Source of the DNA: Schistocerca nitens
Taxonomy: Eukaryota > Arthropoda > Insecta > Orthoptera > Acrididae
Direction: 5' to 3'
Assembly (NCBI RefSeq): GCF_023898315.1
Contig: NC_064619.1
Span: 370,962,150-371,026,149 of the forward strand
Length of the DNA stretch: 64,000 nucleotides
Below are positions 11,225-23,580 of this stretch, in pieces. Below the pieces are notes generated by a model. It saw nothing but the letters and a program-made list of their open reading frames with translations, was not told the origin of the DNA and searched no databases. Both the position numbers and the translations under genes were made by a program. The stretch's first letter is position 1, and every line of letters starts with the position of its first letter.

Positions 11225-12213
11225 GTGAGACACACTGTACCAGTGTCACTGGGATGTTTAAAAAATATTTTCTCAAATGAGCTGGAAAATGAATTATCAA
11301 ACCACATCAGGGATCTTGATGCTACGTTCAACGGTATCAGCAGGATACTCGACAATCACACATTGATATTGCAGCAGCTGTTCTCTATTATCAAGATCAT
11401 CACATAATGTTGTTATACCTACCACAACACGTCAGTCATAAACTTCAGCCCCTAGACTGTGGATTTTTTGGGCCACTGAAAACTGCTTATGAAGCTGAAG
11501 ATGACAAATGGATGCGTAAGCACCCAGGGACTGCAATTACACTGAGTGACATCTGCATAGTACTTTGTAATGCCTAGGAGCGAGTTACAATTCTGCTGAA
11601 GGCGAAGCATTTCTTCCATGCAACAGGTATACACCCAGTTAACCACTATGTGCTTTTGAAAGAGGAATTTCTTCCATGTACTGGAGCTAATTGACCGCAG
11701 GGAGATGTAATCCAGAATTCTGGAGAAACACAAGAACTTCCATCGCAAGAGGCAGATCTGAACAGCACCTCTAATGGTGACTCAGATAGAAACACACCAT
11801 TTGTAGGAAGTGAGGACACAACAGAAACTGTAGTGTATCCAGCAGAAATCTTGTCTTCATCGAAAGCTAAACAAACAATAAGGAGGGAGTGACTAGCCAG
11901 ATGTTCATATAAAAATTGTATTTTGGAGAGAAATACCAACAGAATGCACATACCATAGATCTATTATTGGAGAGGCATCCTGTCACATTAAAGAACACTG
12001 TTTCTGAGGAGGAATCCCATTCCAGACGGAACAGGCCTACTGCACTTGAAGAGACAAGCAGGCATGTCGGTTTTTTTCTCCCCAGGATGTGATGAGCAGT
12101 ATGAAGAGCCAATTCTAGAGGACTGCATTCAGTGCATTAAGTGTGAGAAACGGTGGCATGAACTGTGCTCTTCATTTGAGGGTGGTATTATGTTTGTTTG
12201 TGACATTTGCTAA
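11225..12213 (+). pseudogene. pogo/Tigger (jerky-type) DDE transposase, internally deleted
   Basis: The remains of a cut-and-paste transposase. The frame from 11225 holds part of the helix-turn-helix DNA-binding region (FSNELENELSNHIRDLDATF). Near 11340 it jumps to the ILDNH word of the catalytic core (second Asp). A second frame from 11409 reads LYLPQHVSHKLQPLD, which carries the third Asp, then FFGPLKTAYEAEDDKWMRKH and the C-terminal region KTGI/P-like 'HATGIHPVNHY'. The end at about 12085-12213 is a Cys/His cluster (CDEQ, CIKCEKRWHELC, CDIC) like the PHD-type tail of this transposase group. The internal deletion removed the first catalytic Asp and most of the core; in-frame stops occur near 11575 and 11687. 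It is inactive. Confidence 0.8.
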
Positions 12214-13315
12214 ATGCATACTCTTTGGCCATATTTTCCGTATTCTTAAGTGCAGGTGAACAAAACAGTATGGATTTCCTATTTTTTACCTCCCTGACAT
12301 TGTTGTTTTTTGAACATGTAGATATTGTGTTAATAAATATAAACATAAAATGATTTCGTTTCCTATTGACAATAACCCAGGTATTTAAGGATATTCTTTA
12401 AATGTGCACTCTTAGGTATGGTTCCCCTAAATGTCAAAAGGCATTGGGTTCTAGCCTGGATTATGGACTGGGACAACTACAACATCTTGCCATTGCAAGG
12501 GGAAGGTACCTTGGAGCCAAAGACAGATGAAAACACAGAGGAAGATGTTACCTTTGGGGAAGACTCACGTGTTGGATCATTTGATTCTGAATTGAACCAG
12601 GGACTGTGGTTGTGTAGTCGGACAAGGCAAGAGCATGAAGTAGTTCCCAATCAGTGAAGGGTTCACTATAGGATTAGTGGGGAGTGAAAAATAAGAGGAT
12701 GTCTTCAGCTAGCAGCTTCTACAGTAGAAAGGTAGCCATATAAGAAAAGGATGCCAATGTTGTTGCAAAGTGGGTTGCTAAGTGTTCTGCAAGAACTGAT
12801 AAATTGGTACAAAGACCATAGTGTAGGATAAGACCCAGAACAGCTGTTGATCACTAGCAGCCCATAAGATCACTGGCCTCAACTCCCTCCTGCGGTGGAG
12901 AGGCACTTGTTCCCAGGGAGGAGAGACAGTGCTCCTAGCATTCCTTCTGACTGTGTTTGATTAGACAGCAAGCCTCAATGAAAAGTTCCTTTAAAAGTGA
13001 TGAAGTTGGTTTGCAAAGGTGGGGCTCGCTGGCGATCCCAAATAGCTTTTTCTGTGTTTTTGATTCACCACAGCACAAGCTGACTGTGAGGGGAGGACAG
13101 TAGAATGGGGAGTAGCAGTTCCAGCAGCCTGGATGATCACATCTGAGACACCTTGCACAACCTCATCAATACGGTACGACAGAGAGACAATGAATGTAAC
13201 ACCAGAGGCATACAGAGCCCAATCTGACTCTGTGAAGGGTCTAGCGGTGGCGGTGGCAAGGAAACGACAGTAGAGGGACTAGGAGAGCGCCACCCCACTC
13301 TCCATTGTTGCCAGA
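12214..13315. other. Unassigned flank
   Basis: An AT-rich stretch with AATAAA-like words near 12333 follows the transposase and may be its 3' end. From about 12420 the sequence has one 80-codon frame (12418-12657) without recognisable homology. Nothing else is supported. Confidence 0.4.
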
Positions 13316-13870
13316 TGTATCCAAGATGGCGGCGTGTAGATTTGGCAACAGCGCATTACATCATCCAAGATGGAGGTCGTGACGTCATCCGAGATGGCGG
13401 CCATGGCGTCATTCAAGATAACGGCTTTTGGTGGGAAGTTTGAATTTTGGCAGGAAGAAGGTCAATTGGGTTACCTCCACTAACCTAACCCCCTCCCCCA
13501 CAAAATGGTGGGAAGCTCAAATTCCAACAGGATAATGCAACACACGACGAAAATGGAGGGAAAACAGTTCAGCAGGGGTACCTCCATTAACGTAAGTCCA
13601 CCGACTGCCGCCTCATCCTATGAACTGGCGCCAAGTTTAAATTTTAGCGGTAAAGAAAGGTCACTTGTGCTATCTCTACTACTAACCTAAGCAATGGCAG
13701 CGTCCTCTGGTGTCAGCACTGTGTACAAAACCCTGTGGTGAACAAACTGTTTGCCGCCATCTTGAACGACAGCGCCCTCTGGGTACTAGACCACGTGGTG
13801 AATACAATGTATGCCGCCATCTTGGGTGATGGTACTCGTGTCATGGCAGCACTCTCTGGCAGTGGTAGTA
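13316..13870. repeat. Repeat module array with CRE-like and AAGATGGCGGC motifs
   Basis: Three diverged copies of a unit run from a GGTGGGAAGTTTGAATTTTG-type start to a TACCTCCACTAACCTAA-type end (about 13430, 13505 and 13620). They are mixed with short blocks bearing GATGGCGGC and TGACGTCA (13379-13386). Further blocks read GCCGCCATCTTG and GCAGCACTCTCTGG. The same blocks recur at 30185-30625. Confidence 0.6.
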
Positions 13871-14238
13871 CTCATATTCGAAAAAATCACTAAGCTCACA
13901 GACTTTGAGCGAGATGCAATAAATCCTTGATCAAGAATATATCTAACTGCATCCTCCTCAGACAAGTTCATAATACACACGCATAACGACTATAGATTCA
14001 AAGATTGAATTCAATATCATACGGTGTGCATTCCAAACAATATCTTCACTCATAGTATGAATTATTTAGCTGTTAATTGATAAATTATCATAGGCTCAGC
14101 TCCCCTTGAGGTACTGGAAGCATCTGGCTAGTTCAGCTTTCAGTCACTAGGACTGCTAGTGAGCTCACCCCCACCACCCCAAAATGTTCAACACCCAGTG
14201 GTTCACACTGAGATCATGTGTTACTATGTCATCATGTC

Positions 14239-14246
14239 TATATAAG
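14239..14246 (+). promoter_or_regulatory. TATA box of the left-end plus-strand unit
   Basis: TATATAAG lies just upstream of the short exon-like blocks and the polymerase part. It is inferred to be the element's left promoter. Confidence 0.45.
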
Positions 14247-14491
14247 GAGTCACTCTCCGGCACTCTTTCTCAATCATACTTTGTCACATCATTCATTTGT
14301 TTGTGTGTGTGGTAGCTATTTCTTTTATTCTGCAAAGACGAAGAGAGTTAACAACAACACCTCAGAGTCTACTGGGAAGAGACTTAAGAGTCCAGGATAT
14401 GGGATTGCCAAATGAGTAAATAATTTCTATTTTCAGCTTGAATTTTCGTGTTTATATTAAATTCCCCTTATTAATTCTGTCTCCTTGTTAT

Positions 14492-15200
14492 AGTGCAACT
14501 CACGGATTCCGTCCTCGAGTCTGAGGAGCGGTGTGGACAGGTTCGATGCACACTCGGAATTGCCTTGTGAGTATAATTTTCATTCTAATTTGCACTTCTT
14601 CTTCTATATTAGTTATTCAGATTTTTTCTTATTTCGTTCTTTTTTTCTGTTTCTAGATCACTTAAGGTAAATTCAGATACCGTTGGAGGCAGGGCTGTGG
14701 GATGTTCGATGTAGCACTGCTGCACTACATAATTGTGTTCAGCCCCCAGCTCTAGATAACCGAGAACAGCACTCACGTAAGTATAGAGAAAAATATCCAT
14801 GTGTATGATCTTTCAGTGTAACTAAGCATTCAAAATAAATAAAATTATATCTAATCCTGTTACAGGAACAGCTCTAGACTATCTGCATATGGTGGATAGG
14901 CAGCTGGAGGCTGTTCATTGACAGATGCAGGAGAAGCTTCCAGCAAATAATACTGAGTTTGCCAAGTGGCATACTTGTAAGTTAAAAAAAAAAGATTACC
15001 TTTCTCTAATAGAAGTGCTAGTAGTAGTGAAGGGAGTTTTTTTTTCTCTAACAAATTGATTTATATATCTTGTTTGTTCTAGGCGATGATCCACAAGATA
15101 AATCACTCCTATTTGACGATTGTGATTATTTTCTTTGAGGGGGTGGTGGAGCCACCTGACGAATTGTTTATGCCCTGGAGCCAGAGTGAAAAAGGTAATA
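14492..15200 (+). pseudogene. Short exon-like blocks upstream of the Polinton polymerase
   Basis: Four blocks of about 75-120 bp (near 14492-14570, 14658-14775, 14866-14977 and 15083-15200) are each bounded by a pyrimidine-rich stretch plus AG on the left and GTRAG-type donors on the right. This suggests a spliced leader or a small multi-exon gene between the TATA box and the polymerase. No homology is recognised. I treat it as part of the fossil element. Confidence 0.4.
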
Positions 15201-15974
15201 ATTACTCACCCTCCTTATAACCATGTGTGATCGTTAGAATTCATTTTCCTCACTGTGTCAGCAGCTGTGGACAATGTACTTATTTATTTTATCTCAACTT
15301 GTTCTTCTTCTACAGCGGTCGCACCTCAACATGGCGTCGCACGCATACTGGTGGCGACTAAATGCTCATCAAAGTGGCGTCCGGAAAGGCACACGTCACC
15401 TATCATGGCACCGATAGTCATCATGCGTGAAGTGTGCATCGCAGCAGTCATGGCTGCTGCATCGGGGCCCAACCCCGCTCCGGCTGCTTTCACTGGGGGC
15501 TGGCCGCCACCCCATCACTCAGGCCTCCACTGGCCGCCGCTTGCTCACTGCGGCTCGATTCGCAGAAGTCTCCTCCTGCACTGTCACATGAGGTACAGCA
15601 CTCACGCCTGTCCACCTCACCGTTTCCATCAAATAGTTCTAGTTATAACAGTATTAGTGAAGATTTTGTGGCTAGTAGCAGTTCTCTCCCCTGTCCTTTT
15701 AGTGAAAGACATCAGATCAGTGACACCATACCGCAGTTGCAGTACTCGGTGATTGCCAACGCCTTTGAGGAGTGAATCTCGTTCACCAGGATCGAAAACT
15801 CGGCAGTAGGGCACCGCAATCCTGTTGGGTTTCAAAGTGCATGCCGTCCTGTTGTGGAAAGAGAGCTCCTCAAGGTACTCAATGATCCGTGGTATCCCGT
15901 CATTAAATGCAGTGCAGTGCAGTGCTTTGCATTGAATTATCGCACCCTCCAAAGTTGAGTCTGGCGTTGGAGAG

Positions 15975-18900
15975 ATGAGTATTCATTATTTTTGGGGGGA
16001 AAATGGTGTTATAACATGGAGCACATCAATCGCTGAGTCGATTCGTCAATCCACCTTGAGTGCTATATTGGGCCAGTTTTCAGAGAAGGAAGTGAAAGGC
16101 TCAGCTAAAACACTCAGCAGAATTCTATACCTGGACATCCATATACATGTCTACGATCCGGTAAATGGAGGGTCTAGCTATATCAAGCTCCCTAAAGATA
16201 TAACTAATAAGCAGGAATGCATTAATGTCGAAAATAGAAAAGATCAGGCTTGCTTTGCATGGTCAATCCTGGCTTGCATGAGAAAGTACAATTACAGAGA
16301 TCATCCTGAGCGTTCCAGTAAATACCATGTAGGTACTAATATTCATTCATATTATAACTTTAATGGTACAGAGTTCCCTGTCAAGATCCAGGACATACCT
16401 AAATTTGAGGCCCAGAATACCTGCATATCAGTTCATGTTTATTGCCTGGAGAAGAAAAGCATGTCAGATGAGCAGAACAAGCATATAGTTGTCAGCCCCT
16501 CCATTTCTCACAATTTGCCGGTAAGTGTGAGCTGCACGTAAACATGCTGCTCTTCTCTGAAGGTGATAATTATCACTATGTTTGGATCAAAGACGTCTCC
16601 CGACTCGTTTCCACCCAACTAAGTAATCTTAGTGGCAAGTAGAACATTTGCTTAAGGTGCCTCAATTATTTCTCCTCAGACACATTATTAGTTACGCATC
16701 TAGTAGACTGTGCTTCCAAGGATCCCGTACGTGTTATTATGCCAACTGATGAAAACAAATTAATAAACTTTAAGAATGCTCACCACGAGGAGCGACGCCC
16801 ATTTGTAGTATACACCGACTTTGAATGCCTCCTCGGTCCTGTGACCCACTGTGAAGGCGACCCTACAACCTCACACACCACCTTTACAGAGAAACACGTA
16901 CCATATTCGGCAACGTACCAAACTGTATCGTCATATGACTCCAAACTTAACCCATACAAATCTTACATTGGGGATTGTCCTGCAGTTTGGTTGCTCTCTG
17001 AGCTTGAAAAATTTTCAAGGGAGGTTGATAAGCTGTACAATGGGAACGTTCCCATGACCAAATCGAATGAGAATGAAGATTTGTATAATAACGCCACTGA
17101 CTGTCATATTTGTGGGCTGCCTTTAGACAGAAAAGCGAAAACTCCTTGTAGGGACCACTGTCATTTTACGGGTAAGTTCTGTGGCACAGCTCACAATGCA
17201 TGCAATTTGAAGTATCAGTTACCTAGACACATACCCATTTTCTTCCACAATTTAAGTGGACATGACGCTTACTTTCTAGTTGAGCACCTGGCTGATTTCG
17301 GTTCGGAGAAAGGTCAGGTGAGTGTCCTACCTGAGAGTGTCGAGAAGTATATGATTTGTATTGATGCCAGGAATTACGCTCCGCTTCCTTGACATGCTAC
17401 GTTTTATGCAGGCACCACTCCAGAAACTTGTTGCAACTCTATCTTGGGGGGATATTCATATCACTCGAGCTGCATTTCCCGACGAGGAAAAGTTTCAACT
17501 TGCGACTAGGAAGGTGGTTTTCCCATATGACTATGTGGATAGTATGGCGAAACTCAATGAAACCAGGCTACCTGACATAACTGCAGTCTCCAGCAACCTC
17601 ACAGGCGACGCCATAACGAATGCAGAGAATGAGCATGCCATGAATGTCTGGTGGGAATTCAATTTTTCCACTTTAGGAGAGTCCACATGGCTTTACATGG
17701 ACACAGACGTACGCTTGCTTGCGAACGTTTTCGAGAAGTTCCAGAGTCTATGTATGACCACATATTTTCTGGATCCCGCCTTTTATTACGAGGCACCTGG
17801 GTTGTCTTGGGATGCAATGCTCAAGAAAACGAAGTGCAGCATAGAATTATTGACTGATGCTGGCATGCTTCTTTTCTTTAAGCGAGGGATCCGTGGGGGA
17901 CTTTGCCAATGTATTCATAGGCACGTGAATGCAAATAACCCACGGATGGGTGACTGGTTCAATGCATGGACACACCAAGAAGCAATCGCTGCGCACGTTT
18001 TCGAGAAGTTCCAGAGTCTATGTATGACCACATATTTTCTGGATCCCGCCTTTTATTACGAGGCACCTGGGTTGTCTTGGGATGCAATGCTCAAGAAAAC
18101 GAAGTGCAGCATAGAATTATTGACTGATGCTGGCATGCTTCTTTTCTTTAAGCGAGGGATCCGTGGGGGACTTTGCCAATGTATTCATAGGCACGTGAAT
18201 GCAAATAACCCACGGATGGGTGACTGGTTCAATGCATGGACACACCAAGAAGCAATCGCTGCTGATTGGCGAGTTTCGATGGCTGTCCAAACGTGAATGC
18301 AAGGGATTAGGTGGAAAAATGAGGGGGGGGGGGGTATGGCCGCCGTTTCTGATGTAGCGTATGTTGTGGAGGCAGAACTCCCATACCCCATTAGTTTGCA
18401 TGACACACACACCGATTTGCCACTGTGTCCAGAGCAACTAATTCTGCGAGAAGGCTGCACACCGAAACTGATGACAATGCTGGGGGGTCAGCTGAGGTAC
18501 ATTATTCATTATCATAACCTCCAGCAGTGCCTCAGCTTGGGTACGGAGCTGGTTAAAATCACCCGGGCCATCTCCTTCAAGCAGTCCCCCAGGTTGAAGG
18601 AGTATATTGATCTGAATACAAGACAGAGAACTTCCGCGTTGTCTGACTTTGAGAAAGATTTTTATAAATTAATGAATAATTCAATTTTCGGTAAAACTAT
18701 GGAGAATTTGAGGGAAAGACTTGAAATTTTTATTAGAACGCAATGGGATGGGCGTTATGGCATAAGAAAATGCATTGCCACACCACATTTTAAATGGGTC
18801 ACCACTTTCAATAAGAACTTTGTTGCTGTGGAGATGGCTAAAACTGCAGTAGAATTTACTAAACCTATCTATCTGGGGATGTGCATACTAGACCTATCCA

Positions 18901-19487
18901 AACTCCACATGTATCGATTTCATTATGAGTTCGCGAAAACTAATTTCGCAGATCCTAAATTACTTTATATGGATACAGATAGCTTCATCTATTGGGTGAA
19001 GAACTGCGATCCATGTGAAGTAAGTAGGTGGCATGGTAATGAATTCGACACATCCTCATATGCGGCCGATAATCCTTATGCTATTATTCCGCACAACAAG
19101 AAGGTTATCGGTCATATGAAGGATGAGTCGAATGGATTGTCGATTGTGGAGTTTGTACGTCCACGGTCAAAAATGTATGCATATCACACATTGGAAGTTG
19201 CCACCCACAGGCGGGCTAAGGGTGTGCGTCGCATAGCATTGAGAGCCCCATCTACTGAAGACTATTTGCAATGCCTGCGCGGCGGTGTTCGCAGTGCTGC
19301 ACCGCATATGGTACGGCAGACCAGTATTCGATCGATAGGACACAAGGTGTACAATGTACTACAGTCTAAGATCGGTCTGTTGCCTCATGACAATAAAAGG
19401 GTCATTTATAATGACGGGATTGAAAATCGTCTGGACTCACACTACCCACTTGTAGTGAGAAAAGGGGTTGGAGACTCTGATGAGTGA
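15975..19487 (+). pseudogene. Polinton protein-primed family B DNA polymerase
   Basis: The replicative polymerase of the element. Parts seen in order: an exonuclease motif (YTDFECLL) near 16.8 kb, a Cys/His-rich HNH-like insert (CHICG, then CRDHCHFTG) near 17.1 kb, a second exonuclease motif (FFHNLSGHDAYFLVEHL), the palm motif with LMNNSIFGKTMEN near 18.68 kb, and the catalytic YMDTDS box near 18.97 kb. The copy is broken in a few places. Sequence before 15975 (from about 15255) may be its N-terminal part. Confidence 0.9.
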
Positions 19488-19491
19488 GTGA

Positions 19492-19493
19492 GT

Positions 19494-19551
<58 letters not shown>
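19492..19551. repeat. (GA)n microsatellite
   Basis: About 28 GA units directly after the polymerase reading frame. Confidence 0.95.
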
Positions 19552-19554
<3 letters not shown>

Positions 19555-19559
19555 TGTGC

Positions 19560-20383
19560 AATATTTTTGTGTACTATATACACATGTATCATAGAGAGGG
19601 AGAATGTATGTGGAAGAGAGAGGGTAAAATGGAAAAAAAAGAATAAAATTTTATGTTTATATATGCACACCATATGGTGCAAACAAAAAAGAAAATATTG
19701 AAAAATAGAAAAAATTACATATCCATATATTTGTTGATAGACGACGCATTTCTATGCTGTAAATATATCTACACACCATGTGCATATTTCTTTTAAACGG
19801 AATAGCATTCAAGTTTTTCACCTGCCACTAACCATTCAGTCAAAGTAGTTTTATTTCCATCCAAATAATTTTTTCTCTATAGTACAGCTGTTTGTGTTGG
19901 ATGCTTTAGAGCCACCCAATTACTTTAATAAAAGTATTTCAGCTGTCTGTGGTGGAAAATGTCTAGTGCCATCCAGTTCAAAAAATATTTAGAGCTGCTC
20001 AGTTAAGTTGGAAACATCCAATTAAATGTTGATGTTATTAAAGTATTTCAATGATAATTGTATATTTCTAACACACACACACACACACACACACAATTAA
20101 TTATTTCACGGAAAATGTCTACTTCAAAACAAAACAAAATTTAGAGCCATCTAGTTAAGTAGGAGAACGTTAATTCACAGAGCAGCTCGGTTCAATGTAG
20201 TCTGGATGGAATTTCATTAGTAATAGTACTTAACATGTAAGTAAGTTAGTCAATACCTCTGCTTTAGTTTTAAGTATGGCTCTATAACCGACATTCCCTT
20301 AGAGGAATCTCCAACATGTGTTGGATTCTAGTAATAATAATAAGTTAAGAGTATCACTGCATTGAACTGAAATGCATCTCAAG

Positions 20384-20467
<84 letters not shown>

Positions 20468-20570
20468 CACATCAGTAACTAAATTGTAAACTCAATAACT
20501 AAATTGAAATCAATAAAGGAAAAAAATTCGTTACCTTACATCACAGTTCGTATTTTAAAAAACCCTAATC
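19560..20570. other. AT-rich spacer of the Polinton
   Basis: The non-coding middle of the element between the two convergent gene blocks. It holds a short (CA)n run near 20072-20094 and the (TA)n tract listed separately. Confidence 0.6.
20387..20465. repeat. (TA)n microsatellite
   Basis: About 40 TA units. Confidence 0.95.
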
Positions 20571-20573
20571 ATT

Positions 20574-20846
20574 ATGTTTTTGCTAAAATATATGCGTGTA
20601 CATTCAGCAGTTACATCTGCATTGCACACATGGCTACATGATGTAGCGCCTTTAACACAAACATTTTCGGAGACTTCCCTGCAGGCGAGGGGCGAGGAAT
20701 GTGAAAGCACACCTATTAATAGGACACGTAGCACTACTCCCCACGTGACAGTGCGCAAAGGCTGTGGTAAGTGGGTCAGACAGTTCCAGTGGAATGCATG
20801 TATAGATGGAGGCAGGTGTAGTCTCAAGGATAAACTTACTTGCTAA
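20574..20846 (+). CDS. Small Cys-rich open frame in the Polinton (unknown)
   Basis: A 90-codon plus-strand frame ends in a Lys/Arg- and Cys-containing tail (KGCGKWVRQFQWNACIDGG, then a final Cys next to the stop). It lies in the gap between the polymerase and the minus-strand block. No family is recognised. It could be a small accessory protein of the element or a chance frame, since a minus-strand frame of equal length overlaps it. Confidence 0.25.
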   Translation: MFLLKYMRVHSAVTSALHTWLHDVAPLTQTFSETSLQARGEECESTPINRTRSTTPHVTVRKGCGKWVRQFQWNACIDGGRCSLKDKLTC

Positions 20847-20932
20847 GGACGTAGGTGTCAAAAAGAAAAAAAGTATACAATAATTGTTAGGGAAGACAAA
20901 TTATTTATTTCTCATCCAACTTAACAGTAATT

Positions 20933-21385
20933 TTACATTTTCATAAGCAGATACAACAGCACTTTTTTCATACATGTTTTGGGCCTATGGATAGAAGGAC
21001 AGCCGTAGAATTCCAGGTCTTGAATAGAAGCAAATTTAAAGATTCGACGCATCCATGAGATCCTGTCCTTCCCATTCACGTAGACAACGGTGTCCATGAG
21101 ATTGAATAATTCAAGCGCAGTCACCATATGTTTATATGGTATGCCAGGATCATTCCAATGAACTCCATGGTAGAAATGTGTTAACTACTTTTCACTCTTC
21201 CTTGTCTTAGCACACCTCACATGCTTGAAACATCTTCGTGATGCAATGTTTGCTGAGAATGTCTCTATTATTCCAGCATGTTGTGTGTACACTACAAATG
21301 CAATATCTTTAAATATGAACTGTCTACGCTCACTGTCATAGAAACCCTGAGCATCCGCAATGATGTTCACAGCATGACATGTCAT
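20933..21385 (-). pseudogene. Small Polinton protein with 'QGFY...FIFKDIAF' word
   Basis: Minus-strand remains. The part at 21185-21385 contains ADAQGFYDSERRQFIFKDIA, a word I associate with a short protein common in insect Polintons. Its function is not known. The part at 20933-21127 has no recognised motif. Confidence 0.4.
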
Positions 21386-21434
21386 TGTGAAATGCTCTAG
21401 GTACAGTGCAGCACCTATTCATTTATACAGCTCG

Positions 21435-22890
21435 TTACGCAACACCTGTGAGCGGGCAGTAGTTGATCAAACGGTCATGTAGCACAGGAGCATACAGAGC
21501 AGTGTGTTCTGGGAAATTTTTCGATGATTCAAATTCAATTCGCTCATCTATAGGCCCAGACTTTATCTCGTTCTGTTTTGAGCAGTCTATTGCGATGATC
21601 AGTGAAAGCTCTTTGAACTTACATGGACTGAGTAGACTCTCTCCTCCCTCTACTTCAGCAATTTCATAGTAAGAAGGGCGAAACCTTGCATACATGTCAT
21701 ATGCTAGACTGTACACGTTTTGATTCCATTGTCATATGAGTAGAATTCTGAATTGAGGTAGATTTTGGCATTAGTTAATTTACAGTTGTCGAACACGGTG
21801 GAATCATTTGCTATATTACCTCTTCTATCAGTCTGAAACACAAGTAAGATGAATCTAGGTGTCTCTAGATGGCTGGAGGTTTTAATAGCCCATGTTTGTC
21901 TGCTCACAGTCGGTAACACTGGGTACTCGAAAATCTTCCACGAGCGAAATTTCAGTGACAGAAAAGTACCTCAATTCAGGACGTTTAAAAGCTTCAAATG
22001 CTTGTCGTCTGATACACTGATGTGAGGCAATTACCATATTATCTTGCTGACTGTGATCATATTCTCCTCTTGAGCCCCTTGAACGTATGAGTTATTGTCC
22101 GTCGCACTCCATACAAGGAGTAGTTCCTGTTTAGCGTTCATTATAAGCTGTCTCATGTCCTCAGAGTACCCCATAAGCATTTCTAGAGGTGCAGCCTGTA
22201 AATTGCTTGTACTCTGCAACCGTTCTACCCTCTGGATCGTCTATGAAGCATCCTGCATTTTCTAAACTATGCTAATCTGCCGGTGATGCCGAGACATACG
22301 TTTTAAGGTTGATGTTATGCCGTCATTGCATATATGTTCGATCTCAGATCCACTGAGTTCATAACATCTCTCTTGGAACAGGAATGAGAAAGCGTTATGT
22401 GTCAGCTTGGATCACACTGTGTCGCTGTCGTCGGTTTTCTTGAATGACCTCTCTAGATTGGTTGGTTGGTTGTTTGGGGAAAGAGACCAGACAGCGAGGT
22501 CATCGGTCTCATTGGATTAGGGAAGGACAGGGAAGGAAGTCGGCCGTGCCCTTTGAAAGGAACCATCCCGGCATTTGCCTGGAGCGATTTAGGGAAATCA
22601 CGGAAAACCTAAATCAGGATGGCCGGACGCGGGATTGAACCGTCGTCCTCCCGAATGCGAGTCCAGTGTCTAACCACTGCGCCACCTCGCTCGGTGCAGA
22701 CCTCTCTAGATCTATGAAACTCTTGCATGGAAGTTCGAGTGTGTCTTGGTGCTGGATGTCAATCCTGATTTCATCGTTCTTGTTAAACGTGGTTGAAGCG
22801 CAACGCTTATGAGAGAAGTATTCCTGACATATAATTGTTTCATCATACTCTACTGGACTGGTTATATTGAATGAGGATGTCACTGCATGG
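21435..22890 (-). pseudogene. Polinton major capsid protein (double jelly-roll)
   Basis: Minus-strand remains of the capsid protein. Family words are the N-terminal FNITSPVEYDETI, the later DSTVFDNCKLTNAKIYLNSE, and near the C-terminus AIDCSKQNEIKSG with RIEFESSKNFPEHTA. A SINE has inserted into the N-terminal third (22459-22698). Broken, with several breaks besides the SINE. Confidence 0.8.
22459..22698 (-). mobile_element. tRNA-derived SINE inserted in the Polinton capsid region
   Basis: A full-length SINE on the minus strand. The tRNA-like head is at the right (CGAGGTGGCGCAGTGGTTAG in sense) and the tail GGTTGGTTGG is at the left. It is flanked by a perfect 13-bp target duplication GACCTCTCTAGAT at 22446-22458 and 22699-22711. 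Fragments of the same family lie at 30626-30719, 40781-40912 and 52773-52920. Confidence 0.95.
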
Positions 22891-22909
22891 CTTCATGCCA
22901 ACTGATTTC

Positions 22910-23580
22910 AGAAACTCGTAGTCCGCATGTGTTATCACTTAGCTGTTCAGTAGCAAAGTGCGATGCTGTCGATTGTGTGCACTCGTTTTATACCGTGATT
23001 TCCTCACCATGAAAGTCAACAAGTTGATTGTTCTGGTCCACAATACGCAGATCCAAATAGTCCAATGCCTGATCTGTCACTGGAAGGTATATTGCACTGG
23101 CAAGGGTCTCAGCAATCTTACACCCTGTTGCAATTGGCGGGAAGAATCCGTAAATAGTGTGAATCAGACTAGCGTTGAGATAGGAGTTCGTTGCAATGTT
23201 ACACTTGACACGGATTGTGCTGACAGGGATTATGTCACTGTCTCATCTGACTTGTACAATTTACTTGGATCCTTCTTCAAAACCTGCTCTTTTGTGAAAC
23301 ACAGCAGGCGCCCTATTGAACCTTTCTGGTTAACGTCAATTGCTGCATTTACAGTCCTTATTTCAGATTTAAGTGTACTGATGTTTGCACCTAGTTCAAT
23401 ACCTTTTCCAGACTGTTTTAAGACTTCATTTAAATCACTGATATCATATGCACCCGGTTCTGTTTCCAAAATATCTTTTTCACCATTGATATCCAGATGC
23501 AGTTTACTGTTAGCTTCAGTGATATTTGGGATGCTGTTGTACTTCTCCAGTCCAATCAATCAATACTCCATTCACTAATG
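22910..23580 (-). pseudogene. Polinton penton (minor capsid) protein
   Basis: Minus-strand remains of the vertex protein. The N-terminal part has LEKYNSIPNITEAN, and the C-terminal part has IVDQNNQLVDFHGEEITVR, which matches the family's conserved end. A long plus-strand frame over the same bases is its antisense shadow. Confidence 0.7.

Noticed and set aside
10910-11355. Open frames with Pro/Ser/His or Gly/Trp/Asp repeats
   Set aside because: They are translations of the GGGAT/ACAGG microsatellite.
13430-13500. Telomere-like CCTAACC words
   Set aside because: Only isolated CTAACCTAACC words within a repeat module, with no TTAGG/CCTAA array.
15255-15775. 165-codon and 113-codon plus-strand frames ahead of the Polinton polymerase
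   Set aside because: Neither has a recognisable motif. They overlap in different frames and a minus-strand frame overlaps them; mentioned only as possible polymerase flank.
22958-23578. 206-codon plus-strand open frame
   Set aside because: It is the antisense reading of the Polinton penton remains on the minus strand; its own translation has no family words.
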